NCBI GenBank assembly: GCA_050084985.1
Contig: JBITNC010000001.1
Coordinates: forward strand, 124,001 to 188,000
Source: Nageia nagi
Lineage: Eukaryota > Pinophyta
Length of the DNA stretch: 64,000 nucleotides
Direction of reading: 5' to 3'
Both the position numbers and the translations under genes were made by a program. Under the pieces are notes generated by a model. That model had not been told where the DNA came from and did not search any database. It saw only the letters and a program-made list of their open reading frames with translations. The number at the start of each line of letters is the position of its first letter. The stretch's first letter is position 1. Of the stretch, positions 35,646 through 48,630 are shown piece by piece.

Positions 35646-36800
35646 TGCTCAAGATACCTATGAACAATTCCAAGAATCTTGATACATTTGCATCTAATTT
35701 TCCTATGTGAGATATTGAAAAAATTAACAAAGATAGGGTTTAGAGATTGTCCTTTATAATTCAATGACACAATGGGATATCTAGACCTAAAAGGAAAGAT
35801 AAAATATTATAGAAGACTTCAAATCATAATTCCTTAAGACCTTATCATCATCCAAGTGGGGTGAAACCCCAACTCAAAAGGGTTGTAATCCTCCTTGTCC
35901 ATAATCAAAAGGATCATAGAAAAGATTAAAATGCCTATTGTGTAAGTATGATCTTGAAACATAGACTATAGAAAAAGTTTGTGTAAGAAAATTAGACAAT
36001 GCTAAATGATAATGATATGAAAAATATTTCTCAAAGCCTATGTGTGCATAAATATTTTCTTAAATAATCAATTATGATAATAATGACAATGGATGCAAGA
36101 TAAATAAAGGTAGATATAATGCTAGAAAGACTAGTGAGACAATAAAGATCTATTAAACCTTAAGGTTTAAAACTTAAGGGTCAAACCCTAGGTTGAAACC
36201 CTAGGTATGAATATTAGCCTAAGTATTCCTATATGCCAAACAATTACAAATATACAATTCAAGAAAGGATACAAGTCTTCAATGGAGGTTATTCAAAGCT
36301 TTAAACCTACAAATACTCATGGGATTAATGATTAATAACATAATCTCATCAATTAACCACAAGGTACCTCAATCCCTAGAGCATGCAGAAGTGATCATAA
36401 TGCATGAAGATGTAGGCTCAAGGCTTGATGTAACTCTTTGAAGTTGATGTCACAAACATTGGTACACATGTAGTAAAGTACAGTAATTATAGAGCTCATG
36501 AAAAAGTGTATCAAGCAAGAAGAAGTATAAAAAGTGAGCCTAGATTGGATTTTATAAACCTCAAATAGGAAAATCAAGATGACTATGTGACCTATAAGAT
36601 TGTATGGATGACTAACAAGTCATCCATGTGATTGGAACCAAAATGTTAGAAATAACTTAAAGGCCAAAACAGTATCGATCAAACCTATCGAAAGTGCTAC
36701 CAAAATACATTAGCTAGACATGATAATACATGATATGATAAGTGCCATAAATGTGTATAACCCTATCAACAATGTAAAATATGATTTTAGGGTGTTTATA
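35646..36800 (-). mobile_element. Element C 5' LTR
   Basis: Positions 35711-36800 repeat 11490-12529. On the minus strand it starts TATAAACACCC at 36800. The end near 35646 (...TTGAGCA) is inferred from the primer-site-like sequence and from the spacing seen in B, so it is uncertain by tens of bases. The sequence beyond 36800 does not resemble element A, so the two flanks of C no longer match. Confidence 0.65.
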
Positions 36801-37394
36801 ATAATAATCATACCATTGATGAATTTGACTCTACCCATGAAAGTTATGTAATAATCTCTTCAATTTTTTTATGATGTGCATCCTTCTCTTCAAAAATTTT
36901 TATAATTCTCTAACAATGTTTTATAATTCTCTTCCTCTTTTCATAATCTTATGCCACTTCCTAAAAATAACCTACCACAAGTTCCATCATACTTTCCACA
37001 TCATTGATTCTAGTGCGTAATGAAAAGGCATCACAAACTAAAATAAAATCTACAAAATTATGAACATCATATATAGAATCCTTGTTTGAAATGTGTGACG
37101 AACTAGAAGCAATACCTATACATGGGAAGCTATTAACTTCATTTCAAGAATTCTTGCTACCAATTTCAAATTCTCACTTGTGATTCTAATTTTATTACTC
37201 TAAAAAACCTAAACTCCTCCATTAAGTGTAGGTATTTTATATAATAACAATAATTAAATCACATAAGAATGTGAATGTGTTTGCTTGGTACTTATAAATC
37301 ATATGATATTAAAAATAATCTACTAAAGAGACATAATATCATGGACTACAATGATCACATAATATGTACAAAATAGGTATGGTTTAGAGGCCCT
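36801..37394. other. Unassigned spacer
   Basis: AT-rich sequence between element C and the PPR pseudogene. No domain was recognised on either strand. Confidence 0.45.
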
Positions 37395-38170
37395 TAAGTG
37401 TATTTAGAAAATGTAATTGATTGGTTTCAAACCATATTCAACAATCTTTACAAGTATTATTTTTGTATGTACAACATTTGGAGCTTTAAAATGGGATGTG
37501 AACAATCAAGGACAAATAATGAGATGTGGGTTTCTTTCATATGCAATAATGATAAAAACATTAATACAAAAGAATAAAAAATATGGGAGCATTAACATGG
37601 TAAGGGTTTTATTTGATAAGATCTATTATGAATAAACATTTTTACTAACTACAATGATTCCAAGGTTTGCAAGGGGAATGATTGTAGTAAGGAATTCAAC
37701 AAACTATTTGAATAAATAAAATATGTGGGAATTAATACAAATGATCTTATATTTATGAGTAAGCATGCAAGACTAGTGAAAGAGGGCTATCAATTATTTA
37801 GATACATGAATGATTGTTATCATATTACACCCACAATAGAAAAATATATATGTATGGTTTACTTTCTTAGGCTATTGGGTATTTGTATGAAGAAAAACAC
37901 TTTAAAAATGGAATACTAACAAATGGCAATGCTATAGTGTGGACTTGTTTGCTTGATGCCTATAGAATTCATATACCCTAACCTCTAATTCAATTAAAAT
38001 AATATTAGATTCTATTTCTTAAATCTAGAAAAGGTTTACCTCAAAAATGCAATGAAGTAGAAGTGATATATAACCTAATGAATTCTCCTTTACCATTATC
38101 TTTTTAACTTGTACTCAACTCAAGATCTATGGAAAAGGGCATAAATATCCATTGAAGAATAGTAATAAGT
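37395..38170 (+). pseudogene. PPR gene remnant, copy 1
   Basis: PLS-class pentatricopeptide proteins bind organelle RNA. Open pieces 37417-37635 and 37725-37919 show the repeat pattern: IGFKPYSTIFTSII, TTFGALKWDV, GQIMRCGFLS, YGSINMVRVLFDKIYYE, then GINTNDLIFMS, HARLVKEGYQLFRYMNDCYH and ITPTIEKYICMVYFLRLLG. Downstream comes NAIVWTCLLDAYRIH, like an E-type ending. Stops and frameshifts break it, for example TAA after KIYYE. It covers about three to four repeats; the 5' part of the gene is missing. Tail sequence at 38020-38170 recurs in copies 2 and 3. Confidence 0.75.
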
Positions 38171-38890
38171 GGTTCTATGGGATTTAAAATGGGGCATGGA
38201 CATTCAAGGATAAATAACTAGATGTGGGTTTATTTTGCATGCAATGGTGATAATAAAATTGAAATACATGTATATCAAATGCGGGAGAATTAAGATGAAA
38301 AGGTTTTTGTTTGAGAAGATGAATTATGAAAAAATAATTTCATGGATTACAATGATTATAGGGTATGCAATGGTAATCATTGTAGCAAGGAAGTTATCAA
38401 ACTATTTGAACAAATGGAATACATAGACATTAGTCCATACAATGGTACATTAGTTAGTGTATTATATACTTATATTCATGTAGATCTTATGAACTAGGGT
38501 TATCACTCCTTTATATTCATAAATGATTATTAATGTATTACACCCATAATAAAACACTATACAAATATAGTTGACCTTATTGGCCATGATAAATTTTTAG
38601 ATGAAGCAAAAAAATTTATAAATATAATGCCAATGAAATCTAATGCTAAAGTGTGGACCTTTTCACTTGATTCCTATAGGATTCATATATCCTAATACTT
38701 TATTCAATTAAAAAAAAAATAGATTCTATTTCTTAGTTTTTGAAAGGGTTTACCTCATAAATGTAATGAAGTGTAAGTGGTATCCAACCTAATGAATTCC
38801 CCTTTTAAAATATCCTTTTTGCTTATGCTTAGCTCAACATATATGAAATAGGACATATACATTGAATATAATAGTAAGAAGTTGTTATGT
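38171..38890 (+). pseudogene. PPR gene remnant, copy 2
   Basis: A second, more decayed copy in the same direction. It keeps TTTAAAATGGGGCATGGACA, a K-M-K-R-F-L-F-E-K-M-N-Y-E segment (38296), IISWITMIIGYAM, KLFEQMEY after correcting for indels, CITPIIKHYTNIVDLIGH, EAKKFINIMPMKSNAKVWT and DSYRIH (38690). The tail 38735-38890 matches 38030-38170 (AAAGGGTTTACCTCATAAATG). Offset from copy 1 is about 0.7 kb. Confidence 0.7.
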
Positions 38891-39084
38891 GGGCTTCATC
38901 ACCTTCATGTTTAATTGTTTCTCTTTTCCTAGCTTGAATTCATCTTTTCCAAGAAGATTATCCCTATCACCCATAAATGTTATAGAGAAACCCTAGATAG
39001 GACTCTTTTTTAGAATTTATATATGATAGGTATAATCTTATTCACCCTAATGTGTAATTGACTAATTTGCAATTTTTCTTATTG

Positions 39085-39310
39085 CATGTATAACTATTAC
39101 AGCTTTAAAATGGGGCATGAACTTTCATGGATAAATATTACATTCCATTTCTTATATATAGAAAGGGTTTAAATTATAAATGCAATGAATTGGAAATGGT
39201 TTCCAACCTAAAAAATTCCCCTTTGTTAATATTATTTTGGCTTATGATCAACTCAATGTCTATGGACAAGGTGTTGGCATCCATGAAAGAAGTGGTTAGT
39301 GCCATATCCA
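39085..39310 (+). pseudogene. PPR gene remnant, copy 3 (mostly deleted)
   Basis: Only the start of the repeat block (AGCTTTAAAATGGGGCATGA at 39100) and the tail (AAAGGGTTTAAATTATAAATG, 39160, to 39305) are kept, with the middle missing. The 64-codon open piece 39127-39321 spans the join and is not a gene. Confidence 0.6.
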
Positions 39311-39620
39311 ATGGTATATAGACATGTTTCTCTCACTTGTTAAATGCTTAAGTTTATCCAATCTAATAGTTTTATGTTATCACCCATAAACATTCCTCCT
39401 ACATCAAAACTATATTCCTACCCTCTTAAATTTCCAACCACCATCAAAGATATGTATAGAGTTCTTTCAAATTTTTCTTAAAGTGGATTTTTAAGGGAAC
39501 TTATAAACCAACCTCTTAAGACTATTAGGGTGCTTATAAACCATTACAAAGAAATATTATTAAAAAATTATCCCTAATACCCTTTTTTGGTGTATTGAAT
39601 CAATTTAATTATGATAAATC
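39311..39620. other. Unassigned spacer
   Basis: No feature recognised between the PPR remnants and the LTR of element B. Confidence 0.45.
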
Positions 39621-40550
39621 TATAGACACCTAAAAATCATTTGTCCATTTAGCTTCGATGATTAACAATGATTTGGCCTATCCTGTAGCTCATCATGATC
39701 ACATCAACATTTCATCCCATCTTGACTCCATTCACATGGTCAATTTTGGTAACTTGGCCCTTTTTTTACCACTTAGTCAACTTGAACCCTAACCATCCCA
39801 CCAATTAGGGGAATGGTAGACTAGTTAGGATAAAACCCTAAATGACCAACTGGCTAGTCACATATAAAGGTCAACACAAAATTAGATTTTCAAAATGAAT
39901 CATTCACTTTGCACAATGGATACCCCATGACCTTTCACTATCCCAAACACTTTAGACTATGTACTCAAACTTTTAACTCCATACCTTCCATTTTGAGCTT
40001 CACTCATCACTTTCAAAACCAAAAAAGAGGGATTGTTTTCCTCATCTTGCAAGAAACATTGGGTAATTCTTGTAGCTTTGGTTTTTATGGTAATAATATT
40101 TGTTTTGAGTGTTTTTATAGGTTTTAGAGGAAATCTAAGAGTACACATCATATATCCTTTTTGGCTTATCATTACTATATTGGTGCATGGTTGCATATTA
40201 ACATTTTCTAGGCTAGTCTCATGTAGACTTAGGCTAGAATAGATGGTTTTAGTTTTCATTCTTAGTTAGTCCATTTTAGTCTTATTTTAGCTTTCATTTT
40301 AGGCATTATTTTATCTTATAGTACCTTGTTGATTCAATATTTGGAGGCTTATAAGCTACCTAGCTAATCTTTGCATGGTTCTAGGTTCTTAAGGACTTAG
40401 AACTTATAAGCCTCCTCTTGTCTCTTATTTTGCAAGTTTTTTGGAGCCTTCATAATTGTATTAAAAAGAAAAAATTATAAACCCTACCTTTATTTCATTT
40501 TATCATCATTATCTAATCATGTTTCAAGAAATATTCTATATATTGTAGCA
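39621..40550 (+). mobile_element. Element B 5' LTR
   Basis: The start TATAGACACCTAAAAATCAT matches D's LTR start (TGTAGACACCTAAAAAT), and the end ATTGTAGCA lines up with D's ATTGTAACA before the primer site. TATAAAG at 39863 is a likely TATA box. The first 430 bp or so align with A 5895 onward. Confidence 0.7.
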
Positions 40551-42048
40551 TGGGTATCCCAAAAGGGAGGGAAATCCCAAGTGTGGGGTCTCTCAACACT
40601 TCCCCTTTTTGAGAGGCCTAAAAATTAGTGATCATGGTGGGACATCCCTTGGTATAAGATTTGCAATCATAAAGGAATTTTACATCCTTTCCTCCTTATT
40701 TTTACTTTTTGTATTTGACTCTTTATTTTTACTTTTTTGGATACTTATTTGTACTAAGTTAGTCTGATTTTTTTAGGGAACATTCTTGATAAGTCTTGGA
40801 TACCCTAAAAATATTGAAGTACAAAAGTTAGTAGAGTAGTAACTAGTTTCTTATAGATTGATTAATAGATTCTATCTATTCTTTAGTAGACCATTTAGGT
40901 CTTGAAAACATAAACTATTAGCCAATTTTCATCAAACTAGATCCTCTTTTTCAATCGATCTAGTCTATATCAATTAGGGTTATCTTAGGGTCTTAGCTAG
41001 TTTATTTCATTTTACAATAAGTGTCATAGCTTCTTTGCCCTATAATAAGGTGGCATAAATCCACTACCAATATTTAATTTGCTAGGTTGTACACTTAATA
41101 CTTTATTTTAATAATTCTATATTCAAATTTTAAAATTCTTTAGGTACCTCTATGATAAGTTGGTCAACTATTTGGTAGGTCCATTAGTTAGTACTACTAG
41201 CTGATTTGTAGCACACTAGTTATGATTAGAGTTTTTCCTAAAAGTATTGTAGTTTATAGGAGCTTGAATTTGTAGCCCCCAAGCCTGTATCCCTCTTTTA
41301 TATTCCTTTAAACTAGGACTTGTGTGCATCCTAGGGCTTATACTTTACTTTTTTTTCATTTCATTTCATTTGTGAGAATAAAAAAAATAAGAAATAAGAA
41401 AAATATTTATTTTACTTTCTTTCTTGCATTTAGTGAAATTTAAATCATCCTTGGGTGGGAGTGTTTTATTTTTGAAATCATTTTATTCTTTATTTTGAAA
41501 AAGAAAAATACAAATATTGAAGGGGTTATTTACATCTTGCATGCATTTAGTTGCATTTCATATTTGCTTTATCATACTTGCATCTAATTTCACACAAGCC
41601 TAGGGTTGATCCAAGATACATGGATTTCATCACTAGGGTCAAGTCCTAATCTAAAGGTCATGATCATAGTGGACAACTTGCGTTAAGCCATTAAATGATT
41701 CACACCTCTAGAGATTGAGGCTTACCCAAAAAATGTTTAACTAGGTTCATCTAGAAAAACTAATCAAGAGGTCAAAGAACCTTAAAAATAAATCTCATTA
41801 ATAAGATAATTATCCTAATTGAATAAGAAGCAACTAAATAAGATAATCACTATTGCTATCTTACATGTAATATTGGTATCTTGAAAAAATCATCCTAGAG
41901 TTTATGTGTTTTAGTTTTGCATACTTTAAAACAAGCTCATAACAAAAACTTTAAGCTTTGTGTTTATTTTATATCACTTTTTTGGAACCATTGGGACATT
42001 TTATTTTATACCATATTATTTATTTAAGTCCTTACTTGTGTTCCTAGT
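40551..42048 (+). other. Element B leader with decayed primer site
   Basis: The first 25 bases (TGGGTATCCCAAAAGGGAGG) align with D's primer site region TGGCGCTAGAAGGAGGG, but the CGC core is lost. GATCATGGTGGGACATCC follows at 40631. The leader is untranslated; short matches to C's leader occur at 41440-41720. The 1.5-kb length fits the lineage. Confidence 0.55.
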
Positions 42049-44720
42049 ATGGAAGGTGATTCCCATAGTTCAATGGAGATGAGAGTACAATCTAGGGCTA
42101 GACAAGCTAGGTCCTCACAATCCAACCTTCCATATCAACCACCTTCACCTCGTATGTCCCAACCACTTCCATCTTATGTATCTCAACCACCATATGTCCC
42201 AACCTCACCACCTAGACATGCCTCCATCCCATCCCATTAAGAGAATTCACAATTCTACAAAGACTTGCAAGCAATTATACAGAAGAATATATTATATGGT
42301 GATGCTATCTCCCTATACCATGTGGAAGCCATCAATGATGATCCTCCTATTGAGGAATAGCTCTTATTGATTGATCCTCACATTCAAGATCTTTTCCGAT
42401 AGTTTAATTCTAAATAACCCTTGGGTTTGAGGCCTCCATCACCTCATGTTGCTAACTTGGAGAGTCAACCTTTGTTCAATCCACCACCTCCCTTGGAATA
42501 AGAGATAAGGTTATGATAACCCTTACCTCCTCCTTCCTTACCCAATGTTTTCACTATTGAAACTTCACTCCATAATCAAAACATATAGATCCTTCTCAAT
42601 CCTTATAATATCATTTACCATTATGATCATGCCTATGGAAATCCTCTAATCCAATATGCTATCTTCTTCCATTGATCCTCCACCACATGAACCTCCTGAG
42701 TCTCCCACCAACATATTGTGTAATATTAGGGCCCATAATGATGAGTAAGAAATAATAGGGATAACTTATTTTGTTTCACCTTCTTTGCCTCCAAGGTAAG
42801 CTCAATAAGTATCATTAACCTTACCTCAAGGTTTATTGATCTCTCAAGAGGATCCTTTGGTCCAATCTTCTTGTCCACAAGTTGCACCACCCACTTTGAG
42901 CCCATCAAGAGCTCCCCATCATGATGATGAGGAGAGAGCCCAAATGTTTAAAGAGTGTTATAGGCTTCACAAATCCAAAATATTTGCACTTGTGAACACC
43001 CATCAAGAGTAAGAGGTAAATATCAATCCACAAGTATTGAGGATTTGAACCCCTCCCCAAGTTTCTAGTGTTGATCCACCTTATTTATCCTATCAACAAG
43101 AGCCTATGGCACCTAGAAACATGATTAATCCTAATCCTCAAGAAATAATTCCATCATATGTGTCACCTAAAGTTCCTCAACATAAGGTGTAGATTAATGT
43201 TTTTTCTCAAGCTTGTACTTATTCTCAAGTTGGTATACCCACATATGCTAATCCTCAAAATCCTAATCATACAAAATCATATGTTGATGTTAAACCAATG
43301 GGGATTGCCCACACATAAAAATATTTTCAATATTTTCAACATGTTCAAGATCCATCTCTTGGAAAAACTCAATTTCCTCCTCAAGGTTTTCATAACCAAA
43401 CGACTCAATGGTTTGTAGCACAACCCCACCATACATAACAAGTGTATGTTGCCACAAAAAAATAAGTCTACCAACCTCAAGAGAAACCCTAAGCAACCAA
43501 TTCTTATCAAGGTCCAGGTTATCAAGTTGTTGGATCCTTTCCTCCATCCACTTCTCATGATGAGATTATTAAGAAGTTGTAAGAAATGGAGCAAATAATT
43601 AATAATCAAGGCAAGTCCAAGTTATCTTATGGATCCATTTACAATGAACCAATCCATCCATCCATTCCCATTAAGAATTTCCCTTAGACATTTGAGGTTC
43701 CCAAGATGGATAAATTCAAGGGAATGGAGGACCCTAGAGAATATATAAGGCAATTCAAGTATTCATGCTATATCATAGCAAATGATGATGTTCTTATATT
43801 AAGGAATTTTCCTATGAATTTGGTAGATCCAGCTTTGAATAGGTATAATAACTTACCTTAGCATAGTATCTTCTCTTTTGAGTAATTGACTAATTAGTTT
43901 CTAGATTATTTTAGGATTAATATAAGAAAGAGAGCCTCTATCATGGATTTGAGCAAGTTATCCCAATTTGATGATAATTCAATATCATATTATGTATGTC
44001 ATTAGAGGGTGGTTGTGATTGATATGCCATATAGTTTTCTCCAATAGGACTTGGTTAAGTTATTCTCTAGGAGTTGCAACAAGCACATTTCTTTTATCCT
44101 ACAAATTCAAAGGAACCTTACCTTTGAAGATGCCTTAGCCCAAGCAAAGATCACTGAAGAGGTAAAAATTTAAGAGGGTGAAATAAAGCTAAGGAAGAAG
44201 GAAAATAATAATAATAATCAAAATACTAGCAATAATGATGGCAATCCCAACCAATCTCATCCTAGGCCACAAGCAAACTAAGTTATATATGAGTTTAATT
44301 GAGCACAACCTATTTTGTAACTAGCACCTCCTAGATAAAGGAATAATTAAAAAAAAAAAGGAATAAATACCAAAATTAATATCAAGGTTAATATAATCAA
44401 GGTAATAATCATCTAAGACCTCCTAAACCACCAAAGCAACCATAACAACAACAAAGGAATTGGACACCATTAACAGAGCCTATTGAGGACATATTAAAGA
44501 AGCTTCTAGATGCTAGATTAGTTATGCATCCTGAGATAATAAAAGAGGACCCTAATGATGCATGGTCATAATGGTATAGGGAAGATACATTTTTTTCCTT
44601 CCATCATCAACAAAGACATGCAACCAATATTTATCAACACTTGAGAGCCATGATTCAAAGATTAATTGATGATGGTCACCTATCCATAGGAGCACCCTAA
44701 TCTCAACCCAATAACAATTT
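42049..44720 (+). pseudogene. Element B gag
   Basis: ATG at 42049 opens MEGDSHSSMEMRVQSRARQA, followed by a Pro/Ser-rich stretch (LPYQPPSPRMSQPLPSY), which is probably the true N-terminus of this family's Gag. The capsid core lies at 43660-44170: FEVPKMDKFKGMEDP, QFKYSCYIIANDDV, LSQFDDNSISYYVCH after correcting for stops, and FEDALAQAKITEEVKI. A remnant of the H-x5-H-x-T...C region lies near 44600 (FHHQQRHATN). The tryptophan expected after the capsid WYNN motif is replaced by TAG, as in A. Many stops and at least four frame changes. Confidence 0.7.
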
Positions 44721-45045
44721 AGGGGTATATCAAAATCCTTTACCAAGATACAGTCCCAACATAAACCAAGTAAGTACCATGGCATCCATGTCAAGATAAG
44801 TAATACATGGTGGTCCCTTACCTGAAATATTTATTGGTATGATGGGCATTGAGCCAGTTCATGTTTCCACTCATATGGGAAGGGGAGGTGAGAGAGAACC
44901 TCTCCTAATATACATGAGAGCATACAAACCCACATAAATAATTAATATTTAGGTTTCATATCAGCCTTTTATAATAGCTATTATAGTTTAGAATCAATTG
45001 AAGCAATAGTTGTGGTTAACTCCTACTAAGTTATCTTTATGAGAT

Positions 45046-45560
45046 TTGTTGCAACAATCTAAGGCTCATCAATATGCCTTGAATAATATACTTAACACCA
45101 TTGAATTATATAATTATGATCCTAATGCCTTTGTGGACTTTAGTATGATAGTTCAAGATTATATGAGGCCTTCTATTACTTTCTACATTGATGAGATATA
45201 TCATACCCCAAGGTCATCTAAGAAACATCCAACTATTTACATAGTTGCATATATAGATGGAAAGAGAGTTAAGAGATTCATGATTGATGAAGGTTTAGCT
45301 ATTAATATCGTATCTATAGTATCACTTCAAAATCTTGGTATCCCCATGTATTATTTGAGTGCTTCCACTTTGGCTATCAGGGCATTCAATAATACTTTGT
45401 CTACCACCTTGGGAGTTGTTTTTTTCCTATTAAGGTTGAAGTGAGATTAGTTCCTCCACCTTTTCATGTTGTTGAGGGTGAGATGTAGTATAATATTCTT
45501 TTGGGTTGATATTGGATTAATGATATGGAGAGTGTCTCCTCCTTGAGGCATAGTTACTTC
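45046..45560 (+). pseudogene. Element B protease
   Basis: The 132-codon open piece 45046-45444 includes DYMRPSITFYIDEIYH, YIVAYIDGKRVKRFMIDEGL (active-site strand with D-E-G), AINIVSIVSLQNLGIP and FNNTLSTTLGVVFF. After a frameshift near 45430 the strand continues with a degenerate YNILLG segment (45490). Upstream 15 or so residues belong to the linker after gag. It is the best preserved protease of the A/B pair. Confidence 0.7.
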
Positions 45561-46860
45561 AAGTATTTGTATAGTGGTAAGACTCATTGCATTCCAATGG
45601 ATCCTAATCCTTTAGCCATTGCAATCTTATTCAAGATCCTGATCCATTTTCTATGCCAATTTTATTTCCCACCACTATCCTTCTGAATAATAATTTCAAT
45701 CAAGCATAATCTAGTTCATAAGGTTTTGAATCCTTGCATCCTCATCTTGATCAATATTTTGGATCACAATCTCCATCATCATCACCTCCATTGGATGTAC
45801 CTCATCCTATGCATCCACATGGTAAATCTTCCATCAAGTCTTCATCATCATAATCATTGGGTCTGAGACCTCAAGTAAAGAAACCTCAACCTAAGCCCAC
45901 TCAACCTTAGTCATATAATCAAGTTCCCCCACCTTGTGACCTTTATCAATCATCAAACATGCCACTTTGACCTTCCCAAGAGGAAGAGCTTCATACCTCT
46001 TCATTTGATCATGTCACCCAAGATAAGAATGATGATGATGATGATTCTACTCCTTACCCTATTTTGGTTCAATACGCTAATATTGGTCTAGGGTAATATC
46101 ATATTGAGTATGTATCATGTAACATCAAGTCCATCATGGATTTTGGTTGACCTTAGGATAGCTCCATTTCTATTGGGACTGTGATTCCTTTAGGTTGAAG
46201 TCCCAAAAATCCTTTTTCATTTATGCTAGTGTTGATGCTTTATTTTATGTTCCTTTTGATCATCCCTTTAAGGAGAAATTTTTTGTAAAGGTTGATTATT
46301 TATATTTTCCTAACTTTATTTGATGATATTTTGAGTATTATAAATGGCAAGGATATGGATTAGGCAAGTATGAACAAGGTATGGTCCATGCTTTCCAAAC
46401 TACTTTTCAAGCTAGTCATGACAAGTGGGGCCTTGGTTTCAAAGGTCCCAAATCCTTCATGCTTGAATAAGAGTTTGCTAACCTTGACATCCATGATCAA
46501 TCTTTTGATGTTCATGATATTGGTCTTTATTTTTGTCCTTCTAGTCTTGGCTCATCGAATTGTTCTATTCCATTTGATTTCTTTGATGATCCCTTATCTT
46601 CAAACATGATTATTTTTTTCAATATGGTCTCTATCCATGAGCTTGATTCTTTTTTGCATCCCCTTGATGGTGAGTTTTTGATTGTTATCGATCTTGAATC
46701 CATAGATTTCTCCTTGCCAACATTAGGTTTCTTTTTGCCATGCAATATTTGTTTTCCTTCTCATTGATCCTTTAGTGAGGCATCTTTTTCAAGTTTCATG
46801 TCATCCATTCCTGATCATATTGAATATGATTACTCATATCTTCCACTCATTAAGCAACTT
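45561..46860 (+). other. Element B protease-RT spacer
   Basis: Collinear with A 9501-10790, sharing a short (GAT)n run (46028 here, 9964 in A) and many 15-20-base matches. The open piece 46370-46609 is rich in Leu, Phe and Val; no domain was recognised. Confidence 0.5.
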
Positions 46861-47151
46861 AAATAATGGTCCCACATGCATGTTGGGGGCCTAGTCAAGT
46901 TGACATTAGTGATAATCATGAGAATCCTAAGATCATCTATGTCTTTGATGTTATGAATGAGTTTGAGCATGACCTAGCCAAATCCATTTTGATCAAGTAC
47001 CATAAACTCTTTGCATTTAGTTATTAAAAGATGCTATATTTAGATCCTAACCTTATTATGCATAACATCATGAATTAACCTAATGCCAAATTGATCAAAA
47101 AAAAAACTTCGAAGATTCATCTAGCCTAATCTCTTTTGATCAAGGATAAGA
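46861..47151 (+). pseudogene. Element B reverse transcriptase, extreme N-terminus
   Basis: WSHMHVGGLVK at 46868 and the following 270 bases correspond to A 10800-11090, with frameshifts. The segment ends in CTTTTGATCAAGGATAAG, just before the conserved W-x-S-N-M-V-P-I block, where copia E is inserted. Confidence 0.65.
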
Positions 47152-47654
47152 TGAGAGAATTGAACTATAACATGAATAACTCTAAACTCCTAAGATCACA
47201 TGAAAGCTCAAAATACACATATAACAAACAAACAAAGCAATCTCACAAAGATAACATAATATGTAAGTAGTTCCTCAAACTAGGAGTACATCCACTAACT
47301 AGATCTTTACTTCAATCACAAATACAACTTCTCTTACAATCCTCCTAATCTCAACTCTTAAACACTATCCAGTAGCACAACTTTACTCTACAAATTGGTG
47401 TGCACTCATAAAGAGAGAGCCTTCTATTTATAGGCCAAAATCCCTCTTTGGATCACCCTTTTACCCAATGTACAAAAGCATGACATGCACATCCTTTTAC
47501 CCAAGAGGCATGCTCATGACATGAAGTGTAGGATAAGTTAAATTATCATATTCACTTAAATACTTAAGGTATCAAATGGTACATTTAAATATTAGTGAAC
47601 TTACATAGAAGATTGTTACATAACCTTTACAATAATGCATTATACATTCCAACA
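47152..47654 (-). mobile_element. Element E 3' LTR
   Basis: On the minus strand it runs TGTTGGAATGTATAATGC ... AATTCTCTCA, with TG...CA ends. A TATA-like CTATAAATAG (minus strand, near 47432) matches the position in the copia LTR at 1993-2642, to which it is related. A purine tract borders it at 47655. The outer flank (TAAGA) cannot be checked for a target duplication because the other end is outside the window. Confidence 0.8.
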
Positions 47655-47665
47655 CTCCCCATTAA
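47655..47665 (-). other. Element E polypurine tract
   Basis: The minus strand reads TAATGGGGAG immediately before TGTTGGAATG, the standard PPT-LTR arrangement. Confidence 0.75.
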
Positions 47666-48355
47666 TGCAATATTGGGATAGAATGAATAAGAGAGAAGAA
47701 AGAGAAAAAGTAAGAGAGTCTTTCTCCAAATAGATACAACAAAGATGAGAACTTTTTACATATTTGTGAAGTAAGAAAGATCTAGTTTGAGACTCACTAC
47801 TTTGTCAAATACAATCATTAACCATAATCAATTTTAGTGTACATGAAGTAGTCATCCAATTGAAAGTCATGAAGAGTCTCCAAGAGCCTGCATACCTAAG
47901 GTAACTTGCAATCTCAAAGGAACTTGCAAGTCATAAGCAGCTCAAATAATAAGATTAGTTAAATGCACCATATTCATCTTAACAAGGATAGATGAATCAC
48001 ATAAATGCCATCATGAACTGATCAATGATGTAGTATAAATCATCATAAAGATGCCATGCCAAAAGCTCATAGTCACCTACTATATATAAAACATGTGTTG
48101 ATTATCATTACAAAAATAGAGCATGCACATATAAGTTCCTCACATATGGATAACTAAATAATGCCAAAAGACACATAAGAGTTCCTCACACATGGATAAC
48201 TAAACAGTGCTATATTGGCCAACCTTTTTGCTTTTAAAACTTTTGTATAATAAGTTCCTCATGCAGAGTGAACTTACCATAAAGGTGTACAAAATAATCA
48301 ACACTATATAGCATAACATCCTCCTAGGGGTGAAGTTGTCATCACAAACATGAAT
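47666..48355 (-). other. Element E 3' noncoding region
   Basis: Lies between the RNase H end and the PPT. It holds repeated GTTCCTCAC/GTTCCTCATGC words near 48140, 48180 and 48262 but no coding sequence. Confidence 0.5.
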
Positions 48356-48630
48356 TCAACACAAGAATTCAAACTTCACTCCCCTTGAGGGCAACTTCAC
48401 CAAATTGATAACATCCCTAAGCTTACAAAATTGAGATACTAGGAGGGGTTGGGTGAAAAAATTAGTGGAGTTCAAGGTGGATGGAAAATAGTCCAGTTGT
48501 ATAATGCCATCAAGAACCTTCTCCCTAATATAATAGACATGGATTTCCACATGTTTTTTTCTTTCATGGAACATAAGATTCTTAGCCAAAGAAATAGCTA
48601 ACTGATTATCTAAAGAAATCAAACATGAGT

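Larger units (their letters stand above)
11490..36800 (-). mobile_element. Element C: long Ty3/gypsy Tat-like retrotransposon, split by copia F
   Basis: A minus-strand element with LTRs at both ends (11496-12529 and about 35646-36800), PPT next to the 3' LTR, leader, gag, protease, RT, RNase H, a second archaeal-type RNase H, integrase, and a 3' region of about 7 kb once the 6.1-kb copia F is discounted. Two RNase H domains, great length and an antisense ORF downstream of integrase are features described for the Tat/Ogre lineage. The two LTR copies differ at many positions, so it is old. All coding parts contain stops and frameshifts. Confidence 0.7.
39621..47151 (+). mobile_element. Element B: Ty3/gypsy Tat-like retrotransposon, 5' two-thirds
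   Basis: A plus-strand element of the same family as A, with a full 5' LTR, leader, gag, protease, spacer and the start of RT. At 47151 it is cut by the copia E LTR inside the segment that matches A at about 11088 (both read TTTTGATCAAGGAT). The rest of B should lie beyond the window, after E and D. Coding parts contain many stops but fewer large gaps than A. Confidence 0.75.

Noticed and set aside
37395-39310. A functional PPR gene
   Set aside because: Stops, frameshifts and missing repeats in all three copies rule out a working protein.
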